Notes: a model not told the origin generated them from the letters alone. A stretch of 64,000 nucleotides of DNA from CAG-411 sp963643465 (GCA_963643465.1 CAVIJT010000002.1:62001-126000), one strand, 5' to 3'; shown: positions 8,387-17,638, numbered from the stretch's first letter. Made by a program: numbers and translations.

Positions 8387-9106
8387 CTATCTTAACACCA
8401 AATCTTTTACTTTGGTAAAATCACCATCCATAATTGTATAGGTACTCTTTAAGTCTTCCACACATTCTGGTGATATCTCTGTATGAATATAGAGGGAAGC
8501 AAGCCCAGCTTCATAAGCCCCACGAATATCCGCAATGGAATCATTTCCAATCATAATAGTCTCTTTAGGATTTAATTGATAACGTTCCATAATCGTTTGA
8601 TAAAAACGTCGTCCCGGCTTTTTACACCCTTCTTCAGAAGAAATTAAGATTCCATCAAAATAAGGTTCCAAACCTAAATAACTAATCTCCGGTCTTGTAA
8701 ACTCACTCTGTGCATTGGACAACAAATATATTTTCTTATTGTTCTTTTTTAATGCTTCCATAAAGTCAATGACTCCATCATACAGGCGCACAAACTTAGT
8801 GGAAACTATACGAAACATTTTCATGAAAGCCCCAATGGTTGCATCATCTACAGAAACGCCCTTTTCTTCAAATAACCGACGAAAAATTTGTGCCAAATCA
8901 ATCTCCGGACACTCCTCTTCTTTTTTTCGTTCTTCCTCACACTCTTTGATATAAGAAAAATATTTTTTCTTTAACTCATTCTTTTCATAAAAGGCTCCGT
9001 AAAATCCAAACATCTCTGTCATTTTATCCCACAAATAACTCTTATTTTCATTGGTACGAATATCTACTAATGTGCCATATAAATCAAAAACATAATTTTT
9101 ATACAT
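8387..9106 (-). CDS. HAD-superfamily hydrolase, YjjG / 2-haloacid dehalogenase-like
   Basis: Soluble 239-residue HAD subfamily IA phosphatase-like enzyme. Seen: motif I FDLYGTLVD (nucleophile Asp8; the usual second Asp is replaced by Tyr, as in L-2-haloacid dehalogenases and YjjG relatives), motif II IYLLSNA, motif III Lys in CKKPGRRFY, motif IV MIGNDSIADIRGA. A helical cap lies at about residues 20-95, rich in Glu and Lys. The substrate cannot be told; nucleotide or sugar phosphates are usual for this group. It is single, convergent with the beta-helix genes and divergent from the metal regulator at 9348. Confidence 0.85.
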   Translation of the reverse strand: MYKNYVFDLYGTLVDIRTNENKSYLWDKMTEMFGFYGAFYEKNELKKKYFSYIKECEEERKKEEECPEIDLAQIFRRLFEEKGVSVDDATIGAFMKMFRIVSTKFVRLYDGVIDFMEALKKNNKKIYLLSNAQSEFTRPEISYLGLEPYFDGILISSEEGCKKPGRRFYQTIMERYQLNPKETIMIGNDSIADIRGAYEAGLASLYIHTEISPECVEDLKSTYTIMDGDFTKVKDLVLR

Positions 9107-9254
9107 AAAAAACCTCTTTCCTTCTTATCCTGTGTCATTACACTCTTATGATTTGTATAGTTACCTTCTGCTTATTATATAGAATCTTATGACTTTTTAC
9201 AAGCAATAACACCGTCTTACATTTTTATATAAAATAAAGCTGACAAAACATTTT

Positions 9255-9283
9255 TTGAAATTTTTGTTGTTTTCTGATAAAAT
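9255..9283 (+). promoter_or_regulatory. promoter of the metal-dependent regulator
   Basis: TTGAAA, 17-base spacer, TAAAAT, 65 bases before the ATG. I saw no clear inverted-repeat operator, though the gap is too A/T-rich to judge. Confidence 0.7.
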
Positions 9284-9347
9284 AAGATGGAATACATTTT
9301 GAAAATATTTAATTATAGATAGAATAGAAAAGAAAGGTGCGAGATTA

Positions 9348-9722
9348 ATGCAAATTAAGGAATCCGGTGAAGATTATTTAGAATCTATTTTAATTCTTTC
9401 CAAAAAACAAGAAAGTGTACGTGCAACCGACATATGTAACTATTTTGGTTATGCCAGAGCCAGTGTATCTGTTGTACTAAAGCATTTCCGAGAAGCTGGT
9501 TATGTAGTAGTGGACGAGAATAAAATCATCTCTCTGACAGAGAAAGGATTAGAAATTGCGGAACGCATGTATGACAGACATCAAACAATTACAAATATTT
9601 TTATGCAACTTGGTGTTCCCGAAGATGTTGCCAGAAAAGATGCTTGCCGCGTAGAACATTACCTTAGCGACGAAACTTATGACGCCCTAAAACAACACTT
9701 TCTCTCTTTGGATAAATCCTGA
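9348..9722 (+). CDS. MntR/DtxR-family metal-dependent transcriptional regulator
   Basis: DNA-binding repressor that senses Mn or Fe; 124 residues, the short two-domain form without the SH3-like domain. Residues 1-60 are the winged helix (VRATDICNYFGYARASVSVVLKHF, wing ISLTEKGLEIAE). Putative metal ligands by comparison: Asp9 and Glu12 in GEDYLESI (as D8/E11 in MntR), His in YDRHQTI, and Cys, Glu and His in DACRVEHYLS. The Cys matches DtxR, while Asp9 matches MntR, so metal choice is uncertain. No transporter or feoAB gene is adjacent. RBS GAAAGGTG is 8 bases before the ATG. Confidence 0.88.
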   Translation: MQIKESGEDYLESILILSKKQESVRATDICNYFGYARASVSVVLKHFREAGYVVVDENKIISLTEKGLEIAERMYDRHQTITNIFMQLGVPEDVARKDACRVEHYLSDETYDALKQHFLSLDKS

Positions 9723-9734
9723 AAAGACGAAAAT

Positions 9735-9777
9735 GAGGTTCCCCATTGACCTTTTGGCTAACGGAGAACCTCTTTTC
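9735..9777 (+). terminator. terminator of the metal regulator gene
   Basis: Arms GAGGTTC and GAACCTC followed by TTTTC; it sits between convergent genes. Confidence 0.75.
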
Positions 9778-9782
9778 TATAC

Positions 9783-12044
9783 TTATTCCATTCTCATTCG
9801 ACTCTCATGGCAAGAGAAATAAATGACCTGATACTCTTTTTCCACCTGTTCTAACAAAGAAAATGCCCCTTCCATTTTCTCTTTATCCAGATTTACAAAT
9901 GGATCATCTAATAGCAAAAATGACTTTTCTTTCTGATACATAGCATCTACCAGCGCAAGTCTCAAACACACCGAAATCATGTCTTTCCACCCATCACTTA
10001 ACAACTGACTGCTACGATACATTCCCTTTTCCTGCTTTCGCACTTCTAAATTTACATCCACAGTAAAATGTGCTTCTCTCCCCAACAAAATCTGCACATA
10101 TTTCTCAAAATTTGCTGAAATAGGACTTCGATACCTTGTTACAAACTGCTCCTTTGCCTCCTGCAAATATTTTTTAGTAGTCTCAACCAACTGGTAACGT
10201 CGCTTATTTTCTTCTATTTGATTTTTTACAAGAGCAACCTTTCGTTTCTTCTCTTCTATTTTTTCTTCCATTTCCTGCAATTGTTCCATTTCTTTTTGAA
10301 GGACATACAATTCTTTTTGTACCCCCTCCTCCCGGTTTGCTAATTCTTCTACCTGCTGGTTCAGTTCCTCCATTCCCCTCTGCGTTCTATCATCTCCAAA
10401 AATAGCTGCAATATCATGCTCTTGTTCAAACTCCTCTTTTTTTCTTGCTACTTTATAAAAATCTGCCGCAATTCCATGATATTTTTCAAGCATAGTCAGT
10501 ATACTTTGCAATTGTAGCATTTTACTATCCGCTTCTGGAAGATTATATTTTTTATAAAATTCTTCAATCTCCATTTCCAGCACTTCTTTTTTTCTCTCTG
10601 CTTCCTCTTGTATCTGTTTTCGGTTGATGATACTTTCTAACTGCACTAAAATAACCTGTATTCGCAGCAAATGGTCTTTTTCATCCTTTGCATCCTCCAT
10701 AGGATATTTTTCTAAAAATGCTTGTATGGAAGAATCTGTTTTTTTCTTTTTCTCTACTACTTTTTGTACCGGTATTGGTTCCTCAAAAATACTTTCCATA
10801 CGCATACTTTCCTGCTGTTTCTTTCCCAGCAGTCCGCAAATAATACCAAAAGCAAACACACAAATTCCGGAAAGGGGATGTTGCACACATAAAATAACAC
10901 CTAAACTAGCCAAAAACAAACCAATAAATAGTAAAGGCGACCACACAGGACCACTTTTGGATTTCTCCGCCTTTACTTCTACTTCCGTTTCTACCTCTTC
11001 CACTTCTACCTGTTCCCACTTTTCCAACATATGTTGTACTTCTTCCCCACTTGGTATATCTTCCCAACCTTGCTCTATTTGGTCAATCATATGTTGTTCC
11101 GTTTCCGAAAACACCATTTGCTCTAACGTAGCACTGGTAATTCTCTCCTGTTCTACCAATTGAATCGTATGAGACACTTCCTCCATCTCAGGAATTCCAT
11201 TTCCAAAATAATCCTCAAATTCCTCCACTTGCATCTCTTTTTCTCTTTGCTGGTTACAAAGTTCTTGATAAAGAGCGAGTAACGATTGTCTTTCCTGTTG
11301 TTTTCCAGTTTCCAACATTTCATGACGAAGGTTCTGCTGCTTTTTTGCCAGTTCTTCCTTCTCCTCCATCTTCCGTTTCCATTCTTCTCTTTTCCAGAAT
11401 AGTTTCTGCTGCTCTTCTTCTCCTTTACCGATTTCTTCCTGTAATTCCCACAACTGCTGCTCCAATTTTGCCAACAATCCAGTTTTTCTATGTGGTGTCA
11501 GACGATTTAACTCCTGCTGCAATTTTTGATCCGCCTCTGAATAGTTTTCCACATCATACATATCCGGCGTTACATTTCCCAGTTTTGCATGAATAGAATC
11601 TGTGGCACCTGTACTGCAATCTGCACAAGATACATACATGGTTTTCATAAAAGATTCTTCATCTATACGAAATAGCTCTTTTCCAATTTCTTTAGAATAT
11701 AACACCGTTGGCAATCCGGTTTCTATGTCAAATAACAAAAAGGTATCTTCCCGCTCCCGTTCCCCAAAGGTTCGTTCCATACGATAGCGTTTTTGTCCTG
11801 CTTCAAACTCTAAACTACCTCCGTAAATTCCCCCTTGCCATGGTTTATATTTTTCTCGCTCCCGCTCTAATTGGGAACGCTTCTTTTCATTGCCAAATCC
11901 ATAAAACATAACTTTCAAAAAAGCCGCAAAGGTGCTTTTTCCCCAACCATTTTCTTGACACACCATATTTATGCCATCCTGAAATTCCCAATCAAATTGG
12001 GAAAGTGTTCCAAAATTTTCTACATGGCATCGTATCAGTTTCAT
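9783..12044 (-). CDS. YhaN/SbcC-like SMC-type ATPase with central membrane hairpin
   Basis: ATPase partner of the nuclease encoded just upstream, expected to act in DNA end processing. Of its 753 residues, the N-terminal ABC half-domain has the Walker A ENGWGKST (about 32-39). Long coiled coils (about 170-270, 430-600) flank residues about 366-412, which form two hydrophobic segments (LLFIGLFLASLGVILCV and ICVFAFGIICGLLG) where Rad50/SbcC has its zinc hook; no CxxC is present there. The C-terminal half has the signature LLSDGWKDM, Walker B FLLLDDPF and D-loop NLD. It is shorter than SbcC (about 1000). Its ATG overlaps the upstream stop by 4 bases, so translation is coupled. Confidence 0.85.
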   Translation of the reverse strand: MKLIRCHVENFGTLSQFDWEFQDGINMVCQENGWGKSTFAAFLKVMFYGFGNEKKRSQLEREREKYKPWQGGIYGGSLEFEAGQKRYRMERTFGEREREDTFLLFDIETGLPTVLYSKEIGKELFRIDEESFMKTMYVSCADCSTGATDSIHAKLGNVTPDMYDVENYSEADQKLQQELNRLTPHRKTGLLAKLEQQLWELQEEIGKGEEEQQKLFWKREEWKRKMEEKEELAKKQQNLRHEMLETGKQQERQSLLALYQELCNQQREKEMQVEEFEDYFGNGIPEMEEVSHTIQLVEQERITSATLEQMVFSETEQHMIDQIEQGWEDIPSGEEVQHMLEKWEQVEVEEVETEVEVKAEKSKSGPVWSPLLFIGLFLASLGVILCVQHPLSGICVFAFGIICGLLGKKQQESMRMESIFEEPIPVQKVVEKKKKTDSSIQAFLEKYPMEDAKDEKDHLLRIQVILVQLESIINRKQIQEEAERKKEVLEMEIEEFYKKYNLPEADSKMLQLQSILTMLEKYHGIAADFYKVARKKEEFEQEHDIAAIFGDDRTQRGMEELNQQVEELANREEGVQKELYVLQKEMEQLQEMEEKIEEKKRKVALVKNQIEENKRRYQLVETTKKYLQEAKEQFVTRYRSPISANFEKYVQILLGREAHFTVDVNLEVRKQEKGMYRSSQLLSDGWKDMISVCLRLALVDAMYQKEKSFLLLDDPFVNLDKEKMEGAFSLLEQVEKEYQVIYFSCHESRMRME

Positions 12045-13135
12045 TCTGCTAACTCCTCTCCAGCCAATGCAAGTATTCCAAATCGTATGATTTCCGCCTT
12101 ATCTTTTTGTGGAATGTCCGCCTCTTGTATCATTCTCACAAACTCACCTTTCAATGTCTCATCAATAATAAAATCACTGTAATCTACCGCCAATGTGGTA
12201 CAGTCTTCCAGCCGAAAACAATAATACTTATCTGTAAATTTTGCCCGAATATACGGCATATTTTTTTCACATTCTACATCAATGGCACCCGTAAGTAAAA
12301 CTTTTACAAAATCCTCTTTTTCTACTTCATAAGTATCTAACGCATTTTCTATTCTACGTGCCATTTCCGCACTGGTCATACATCCTTCTACACTAACATG
12401 AATTTCATAAAGTTGTCGCTTTCCAAAAGGAATAAATCGTGAACGCATTTCATTTGTTTGCTCATCCACTTCCAGCAACACAAAGCCCTTCTGTCCACAC
12501 TCGTCAAAGCCTCTACCCTCAAGACATCCACTGTAACAATAAATTCCTCTATGATCCAAACGCTCTTTTTGATAACTGTGAATGTGTCCCAACGCCAAAT
12601 AATCAATCTGTTTATTTCGAAACTTGTTTATTGGTATTTGATCCTCTTTCCATTCCGAATTAATCTGTTCTACAAGAGAACCATGAAGCATCACGATATT
12701 TACCGTATCATTTGGTAATTTCCAATTTTCATTCATTCCTAATAAACTATCACCCATACATTCTATACTAGAAATGGTAACTTGCCCCAACTGATAAGAT
12801 GCCCACTCTCTATGAAAGAAAATTAAATTTTCTGGTATACTTTCTTTTTCCCAATTTACCAACCGATCGTGGTTTCCTCTGCAATAAAAAAATCGAATGG
12901 AGGAATGTTTTTTTACAATCTCCAAAAATACATGTTTTACATACGTTGTAGGTTCCTGAGTATCAAACAAATCTCCTGCAATAAGAATTGCCTCCACTTG
13001 CTCCTGCTCTCCAAAATCAACCATCTCCTCAAAGGTTTCCAACAACTCTACATTTCTACTTTTTGCCTGTTGCACATTCAAATTAGCAGTCATATTTGAA
13101 TCTAAATGAATATCTGCACAATGTATTATTTTCAT
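12041..13135 (-). CDS. YhaO/SbcD-like metallophosphoesterase DNA nuclease
   Basis: Mre11/SbcD-type calcineurin-like nuclease of 364 residues. Seen: all phosphoesterase motifs, CADIHLDS (D8, H10), GDLFDTQEP, YCRGNHDRL, MLHGSL and LALGHIHSYQ, which bind two Mn ions. The capping domain occupies about residues 240-364. It forms a two-gene unit with the ATPase at 9783 through an ATGA overlap. The start ATG has no strong ribosome binding site; GAGGGATAAAAAAGC lies upstream. Length and partner gene fit the YhaO/YhaN pair of Firmicutes better than the longer SbcCD pair. Confidence 0.88.
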   Translation of the reverse strand: MKIIHCADIHLDSNMTANLNVQQAKSRNVELLETFEEMVDFGEQEQVEAILIAGDLFDTQEPTTYVKHVFLEIVKKHSSIRFFYCRGNHDRLVNWEKESIPENLIFFHREWASYQLGQVTISSIECMGDSLLGMNENWKLPNDTVNIVMLHGSLVEQINSEWKEDQIPINKFRNKQIDYLALGHIHSYQKERLDHRGIYCYSGCLEGRGFDECGQKGFVLLEVDEQTNEMRSRFIPFGKRQLYEIHVSVEGCMTSAEMARRIENALDTYEVEKEDFVKVLLTGAIDVECEKNMPYIRAKFTDKYYCFRLEDCTTLAVDYSDFIIDETLKGEFVRMIQEADIPQKDKAEIIRFGILALAGEELAE

Positions 13136-13175
13136 GCTTTTTTATCCCTCATCCCATAGATATGTCTATATACAA

Positions 13176-13200
13176 ATTGCCGTACCAAAGGTACGGCAAT
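13176..13200 (-). terminator. terminator of the trpB2 gene
   Basis: Perfect arms ATTGCCGTACC and GGTACGGCAAT with a 3-base loop, located between the trpB2 stop and the nuclease start. The U-run on the minus strand is short. Confidence 0.75.
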
Positions 13201-13221
13201 CCTTCTATTTTTATTAAGTAA

Positions 13222-14595
13222 TTATAAGTCCAACTTTGGAAGTTTATTAATTGCTTTTGCAAGTTCTTCATCTGTAGGAACATAATCACTCATCTCACCA
13301 TCGTTGTATCTCTGATAAGCTACCATATCAAAGTAACCAGTTCCAGTTAAACCAAATACGATATTTTTCTCCTCTCCAGTCTCTTTGCACTTTAATGCCT
13401 CATCTATAGCAACCTTAATGGCATGGCTACTTTCTGGAGCAGGTAGAATACCTTCAATTCTTGCAAATGTCTCTGCTGCCTTAAATACCTCAGTCTGTTC
13501 CACGCTTCTTGCTTCAAGCATTCCCTGATCGTATAATTCAGAAACCGTAGAACTCATTCCATGATAACGAAGTCCTCCGGAATGGCTTGCAGATGGAATA
13601 AATCCACTTCCAAGAGTATACATTTTTGCAAGTGGACACACTTTTCCTGTATCACAGAAATCATATGCGTACACACCTCTTGTAAGACTTGGACAAGATG
13701 CTGGCTCTACTGCAATCAGCTTATAATCAGCCTCTCCTCTTAACATTTCCCCAGCAAATGGAGCAATCAATCCACCAAGGTTAGAACCGCCGCCTGCACA
13801 TCCAATAATCATATCTGCTTTAACTCCATATTTATCAAGAGCTGCTTTCGCTTCCAAACCAATTACAGACTGATGTAACATTACCTGCGAAAGTACAGAA
13901 CCTAATACATAACGATAGCCTTCCTGACTGGTAGCTGCTTCCACTGCCTCAGAAATAGCACATCCAAGGCTTCCTGTTGTTCCAGGAAACTCTTCATTGA
14001 TCTTTCGTCCCACATTTGTTTCCATAGATGGAGATGGCGTTACTTTTGCACCATATGTACGCATTACTTCACGACGGAATGGCTTCTGTTCATAAGAACA
14101 CTTTACCATATATACCTGACAGTCTAAATCAAAATAAGAACATGCCATAGAAAGAGCAGTTCCCCACTGTCCGGCACCAGTCTCTGTAGTTACACCTTTT
14201 AATCCCTGCTGTTTTGCATAGTAAGCCTGTGCAATAGCAGAATTTAATTTATGACTTCCAGATGTATTATTTCCCTCGAACTTATAATAAATATGAGCAG
14301 GCGTGTCAAGTTTCTTCTCAAGACAGTAAGCTCGCACAAGTGGAGATGGACGATACATCTTATAAAAATCACGTATCTCCTGTGGAATGTCAAAATAAGG
14401 TGTGGTATCATCTAATTCCTGTTTTGCTAACTCTTCACAGAAAATTCCAGAAAGTTCTGGTACTGTAATAGGCTTCATTGTTTCTGGATTTAAAATTGGT
14501 GCAGGCTTTTTCTTCATATCTGCACGCACATTGTACCACTGTCTTGGCATCTCCTGTTCTTCAAGATAAATTTTGTAAGGGATTTTCTTTTCCAT
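13222..14595 (-). CDS. TrpB2-type tryptophan synthase beta chain
   Basis: PLP enzyme of the TrpB2 (TrpB-like, about 450 residues) subfamily that condenses indole with serine to tryptophan. Seen: PLP lysine in GSHKLNSAIA, TETGAGQWGTALS, phosphate-binding CAGGGSNLGG, C-terminal VFGLTGTGYFD, and the N-terminal extension (residues 1-70) that marks TrpB2 against TrpB1 (about 395). No trpA or other trp gene is adjacent; stand-alone TrpB2 is thought to salvage indole. It has its own promoter (14675-14703) and terminator. RBS GAAAGGAAG is about 8 bases upstream of the ATG. Confidence 0.92.
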   Translation of the reverse strand: MEKKIPYKIYLEEQEMPRQWYNVRADMKKKPAPILNPETMKPITVPELSGIFCEELAKQELDDTTPYFDIPQEIRDFYKMYRPSPLVRAYCLEKKLDTPAHIYYKFEGNNTSGSHKLNSAIAQAYYAKQQGLKGVTTETGAGQWGTALSMACSYFDLDCQVYMVKCSYEQKPFRREVMRTYGAKVTPSPSMETNVGRKINEEFPGTTGSLGCAISEAVEAATSQEGYRYVLGSVLSQVMLHQSVIGLEAKAALDKYGVKADMIIGCAGGGSNLGGLIAPFAGEMLRGEADYKLIAVEPASCPSLTRGVYAYDFCDTGKVCPLAKMYTLGSGFIPSASHSGGLRYHGMSSTVSELYDQGMLEARSVEQTEVFKAAETFARIEGILPAPESSHAIKVAIDEALKCKETGEEKNIVFGLTGTGYFDMVAYQRYNDGEMSDYVPTDEELAKAINKLPKLDL

Positions 14596-14674
14596 ATTTC
14601 TAATCTTCCTTTCTTAAAGACATATTTCTCTATTTGCGTAGCTATACCTACTCATTAATACAATACTCGCAATA

Positions 14675-14703
14675 ATTTTAACATTATTATATACATTTTT
14701 CAA
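14675..14703 (-). promoter_or_regulatory. promoter of trpB2
   Basis: Minus strand TTGAAA, 17-base spacer, TAAAAT. The leader is about 75 bases; I see no T-box or trp attenuator in it. Confidence 0.75.
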
Positions 14704-14747
14704 ATATTTTTCAGCATGGATACATATAACAAACGTAATGAAAAAAA

Positions 14748-14774
14748 GTGCAAACCTAATCTCAAGATTTGCAC
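14748..14774 (-). terminator. terminator of tRNA-Thr
   Basis: Arms GTGCAAA and TTTGCAC, with further pairing inside the loop, then TTTTTTT on the minus strand, just downstream of the tRNA 3' end. Confidence 0.8.
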
Positions 14775-14792
14775 TCCATACGCTTATATGAA

Positions 14793-14865
14793 AGCTGCTA
14801 ACGGGAGTCGGACCCGTGACCTCCGCATTACCAATGCGACGCTCTACCGCCTGAGCTATAGCAGC
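14793..14865 (-). tRNA. tRNA-Thr (GGT)
   Basis: 73-base cloverleaf: acceptor GCTGCTA/TAGCAGC, D arm GCTCAGGCGGTAGAGC, anticodon loop TTGGTAA with anticodon GGT, T arm with GGTCCGACTC. CCA is not encoded. It lies between rlmB (upstream) and trpB2 on the same strand. Confidence 0.95.
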
Positions 14866-14942
14866 CTGATGCACTTTCATGCCTCACAATTACAAATTGT
14901 ATCACAGCCCTATAGGAATGTCAACCTTATTTTTCATTTTCC

Positions 14943-15686
14943 CTAAACATGATAACGCTGTCTTACAATTTCAAATGCCAATATTCCCGTTGCTACTGAA
15001 GCATTTAATGAATCAATATCACCTTTCATCGGTATTTTTGCAACGAAATCGCACTTTTCTTTCACCAGTCTTCCTACACCGTCTCCTTCGTTTCCAATTA
15101 CTAAACCGATAGGTCCTTTTAAGTCCATATTATACATCACTTCCCCATCCATATCTGCACAAACGAACCACAATCCTCTTTCTTTTAGCTGTTCGATTGT
15201 AGCTGCCATGTTTGTTACTTTTGCAACAGGTGTATAATTTAGGGCACCAGCAGAGGTTCTTGCCACTGTTGCAGTAAGACCAACTGCATGACGTTTTGGA
15301 ATAATAACTCCATGGGCACCAGCCTGATTTGCTGTACGAATAATAGCTCCCAAATTGTGAGGATCTTCTATGTTATCAAGCAAAATCAAAAATGGTGGCT
15401 CCCCCTTCTCTTCTGCCAGCGCAAACATATCCTCAATCTCTGAATACTCATAAGCTGCGGCATGTGCAATGACCCCTTGATGCTTTCCAGTATTGGACAT
15501 TTGATCCAAGCGATCTTTTTTTACAAACTGCACGATAGTGTCTTTTTTCTTAGCCTCACGCAAAATAGTACGAATCGGTCCATCCTGACATCCATCCAAT
15601 ACAAATATTTTATCTATGGTCTTACCAGAACGAAATGCCTCAATAACAGCATTTCTTCCCTCTATTGTCAATTCTTCGTTATGCAT
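14943..15686 (-). CDS. rlmB: 23S rRNA 2'-O-ribose methyltransferase, TrmH/SpoU family
   Basis: SPOUT-class methyltransferase that modifies G2251 of 23S rRNA with S-adenosylmethionine. Seen: N-terminal substrate-binding domain (EGRNAVIEAFRSGKTIDKIFV), then the SpoU domain with motif 1 NIEDPHNLGAIIRTAN, motif 2 GLVIGNEGDGVG and motif 3 IPMKGDIDSLNASVATGI, which form the knot. 247 residues is typical. The ATG directly follows the mrnC stop (TAA-ATG), with GGAGGAAG inside the end of mrnC, so it is coupled. The block cysS-mrnC-rlmB is conserved in Firmicutes, here without the usual yacP after it. Confidence 0.95.
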   Translation of the reverse strand: MHNEELTIEGRNAVIEAFRSGKTIDKIFVLDGCQDGPIRTILREAKKKDTIVQFVKKDRLDQMSNTGKHQGVIAHAAAYEYSEIEDMFALAEEKGEPPFLILLDNIEDPHNLGAIIRTANQAGAHGVIIPKRHAVGLTATVARTSAGALNYTPVAKVTNMAATIEQLKERGLWFVCADMDGEVMYNMDLKGPIGLVIGNEGDGVGRLVKEKCDFVAKIPMKGDIDSLNASVATGILAFEIVRQRYHV

Positions 15687-16130
15687 TTATTCTTCCTCCA
15701 AACTGTATTTTACCAGTTCCAATATACGATCCATTTGATGATCCAAATATAAATATCCCATCAAAGCCTCAAATCCAGTAGCACAGCGGTAATCCACCAC
15801 ACTGGCATTTTTGGCTTTTGTGTAAGATTTTGCATTGCGTCCTCTATGATACACTGCAAGTTCCTGTTCCGTAAGAATAGGTTCTAATTTATGTATCATC
15901 TGTGCCTGAGTAGCCGCTTTTACAAGATTACTTACCTTCTTATGCAGTTGATTTACTCTTGCATTTCCTTTCTCCACCATCATGGTTCGAATAATCAAAT
16001 CATAAATTCCGTCACCAATATAGGCAAGAGCCAGTGGAGAATACTGTGCCAACGGCTGTTCTTTTAAGGAAAATGTATTTCGAATATCTGCTACAAGATC
16101 TTCCTTTTGATTCTTTACGCTCTCGTCCAT
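15687..16130 (-). CDS. mrnC: Mini-ribonuclease III
   Basis: RNase III-like enzyme without a dsRNA-binding domain; in Bacillus it matures 23S rRNA. Seen: the catalytic-domain signature LALAYIGDGIYDLIIR (Asp in the acidic pair), HKKVSNLVKAATQA, RGRNAKS, and YRCATGFEALMGYLYL (second acidic site). 147 residues matches the family. The start overlaps the end of cysS by 16 bases, and its GAGAGGG ribosome binding site lies in cysS coding sequence. Confidence 0.95.
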   Translation of the reverse strand: MDESVKNQKEDLVADIRNTFSLKEQPLAQYSPLALAYIGDGIYDLIIRTMMVEKGNARVNQLHKKVSNLVKAATQAQMIHKLEPILTEQELAVYHRGRNAKSYTKAKNASVVDYRCATGFEALMGYLYLDHQMDRILELVKYSLEEE

Positions 16131-17530
16131 TTTACACCCTCTCTGGTATCTTTCAACACAATACCTTTCTCAAGTAAAATATCACGAATCTCGTCTGCAC
16201 GCTGAAAGTTCTTCTCTTTTCTTGCAGCCTGTCGCTCCTCAATCAACTGTTCAATCTCTTGATCAAGAATTTCCTCTTTTGGCTCTACTTCAACACCCAG
16301 TACATCCATCAACGTTACAATTACACTCTTTGCCTGTCTTGCTGCTTCGCTGCTTCCATCCTGTGCAATTCCCACATTTACTGCTTTTACCATCTCAAAT
16401 ACTGCGGAAACGGCATCTGCTGTGTTAAAATCGTCTTCCATTGCCATATCAAACTTTTCGTTTAATTTCTTTAATTCGAAAAGAACTTCCTCTTCTTTTT
16501 CCGACACTGCATTGGTATTCTCTTTCTTTGCAATATCATCCAAACGCTCTACGGCAACTTTGATTCTGTCTAAACTATTCTTTGCAGCCTCCATCAAATC
16601 TTCACTAAAATTCAACGGCATTCTATAATGCGCTCCACTCAACATAAAGAAACGAAGTACATCATATGGATACTTTTCACCAATATCACGAACCGTAAAG
16701 AAATTGCCTTTGGATTTAGACATCTTCTCATTATTAATATTTAAAAATCCATTGTGCATCCAATATTTTGCAAACTCTTTTCCATTGGCTGCTTCACTCT
16801 GTGCAATTTCATTTTCATGGTGTGGAAAAATCAAATCTTCTCCTCCTGCATGAATGTCAATCTGGTCTCCCAGATACTTTTTACTCATAACAGAACACTC
16901 AATATGCCAGCCTGGTCTTCCTTCGCTCCATGGAGACTTCCATGCTGGTTCTCCTTCTTTCTTTGGTTTCCAGAGAACAAAATCAAGGGAATCTTCTTTA
17001 TCATCCTCACCTGCCACCTTGATTTCTCTATGTCCTGCCTCTAAATCATCAATGTTCTTCTTAGAAAGTTTTCCATATTCTTTGAAACTTCTTGTACGGA
17101 AATAAACGGTTCCATTCTTTTCATAGGCATGCCCTTTTTCAATCAGCCCAGATATCATATCAACCATACCATCAATCTCTTCTGTAGCTTTTGGATGCTT
17201 GGTAGCTGGCTTAATATTTAAAGATTCCATGTCATCCTTTACACTCTGAATATAACGCTCCGAAATTTCCTGCGCACTCACGCCCTCTTCTAAAGCTTTC
17301 TTAATAATTTTATCATCTACATCTGTAAAGTTTGACACATAATTCACTTCATATCCTTTATATTCAAAGAAACGACGCACCGTATCAAAGGTAATCATCG
17401 GTCTTGCATTTCCAATGTGAATATAATTGTATACGGTAGGTCCACACACATACATGCGCACTTTTCCTTCTTCCATTGGTACAAACTCTTCTTTTTTTCT
17501 GGTTAAAGTATTATAGACTTTCATTGCCAT
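16115..17530 (-). CDS. cysS: cysteinyl-tRNA synthetase
   Basis: Class I synthetase that charges tRNA-Cys. Seen: YVCGPTVYNYIHIGNARP (zinc Cys and HIGH-type motif), HIECSVMS and GGEDLIFPHHENEIAQ (further zinc ligands), KMSKSKGNF, and the C-terminal helical anticodon-binding domain ending in ILLEKGIVLKDTREG. I chose the ATG at 17530 (MAMKVYNT) because AAGGGAA is 6-7 bases before it; the ATG at 17536 would sit directly on this site. It heads the cysS-mrnC-rlmB operon. Confidence 0.96.
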   Translation of the reverse strand: MAMKVYNTLTRKKEEFVPMEEGKVRMYVCGPTVYNYIHIGNARPMITFDTVRRFFEYKGYEVNYVSNFTDVDDKIIKKALEEGVSAQEISERYIQSVKDDMESLNIKPATKHPKATEEIDGMVDMISGLIEKGHAYEKNGTVYFRTRSFKEYGKLSKKNIDDLEAGHREIKVAGEDDKEDSLDFVLWKPKKEGEPAWKSPWSEGRPGWHIECSVMSKKYLGDQIDIHAGGEDLIFPHHENEIAQSEAANGKEFAKYWMHNGFLNINNEKMSKSKGNFFTVRDIGEKYPYDVLRFFMLSGAHYRMPLNFSEDLMEAAKNSLDRIKVAVERLDDIAKKENTNAVSEKEEEVLFELKKLNEKFDMAMEDDFNTADAVSAVFEMVKAVNVGIAQDGSSEAARQAKSVIVTLMDVLGVEVEPKEEILDQEIEQLIEERQAARKEKNFQRADEIRDILLEKGIVLKDTREGVKWTRA

Positions 17531-17608
17531 AATCATTTCCCTTCTTAATAATATATAACTGTATCATAACAGATTTTTTCTTCACAAGCAATTTTTTCTA
17601 AAAAAATA

Positions 17609-17638
17609 TGACTGTTTGTCTTTTTTTACAAACAGTCA
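17609..17638 (-). terminator. terminator of the MATE gene
   Basis: Perfect arms TGACTGTTTGT and ACAAACAGTCA; TATTTTTTT follows on the minus strand. A smaller GTGCTTG/CAAGCAC hairpin lies at about 17680-17704, between it and the MATE stop. Confidence 0.88.

Noticed and set aside
14614..14946. Frames of 76-88 codons on both strands around 14.8 kb
   Set aside because: They run through tRNA-Thr and its terminator.
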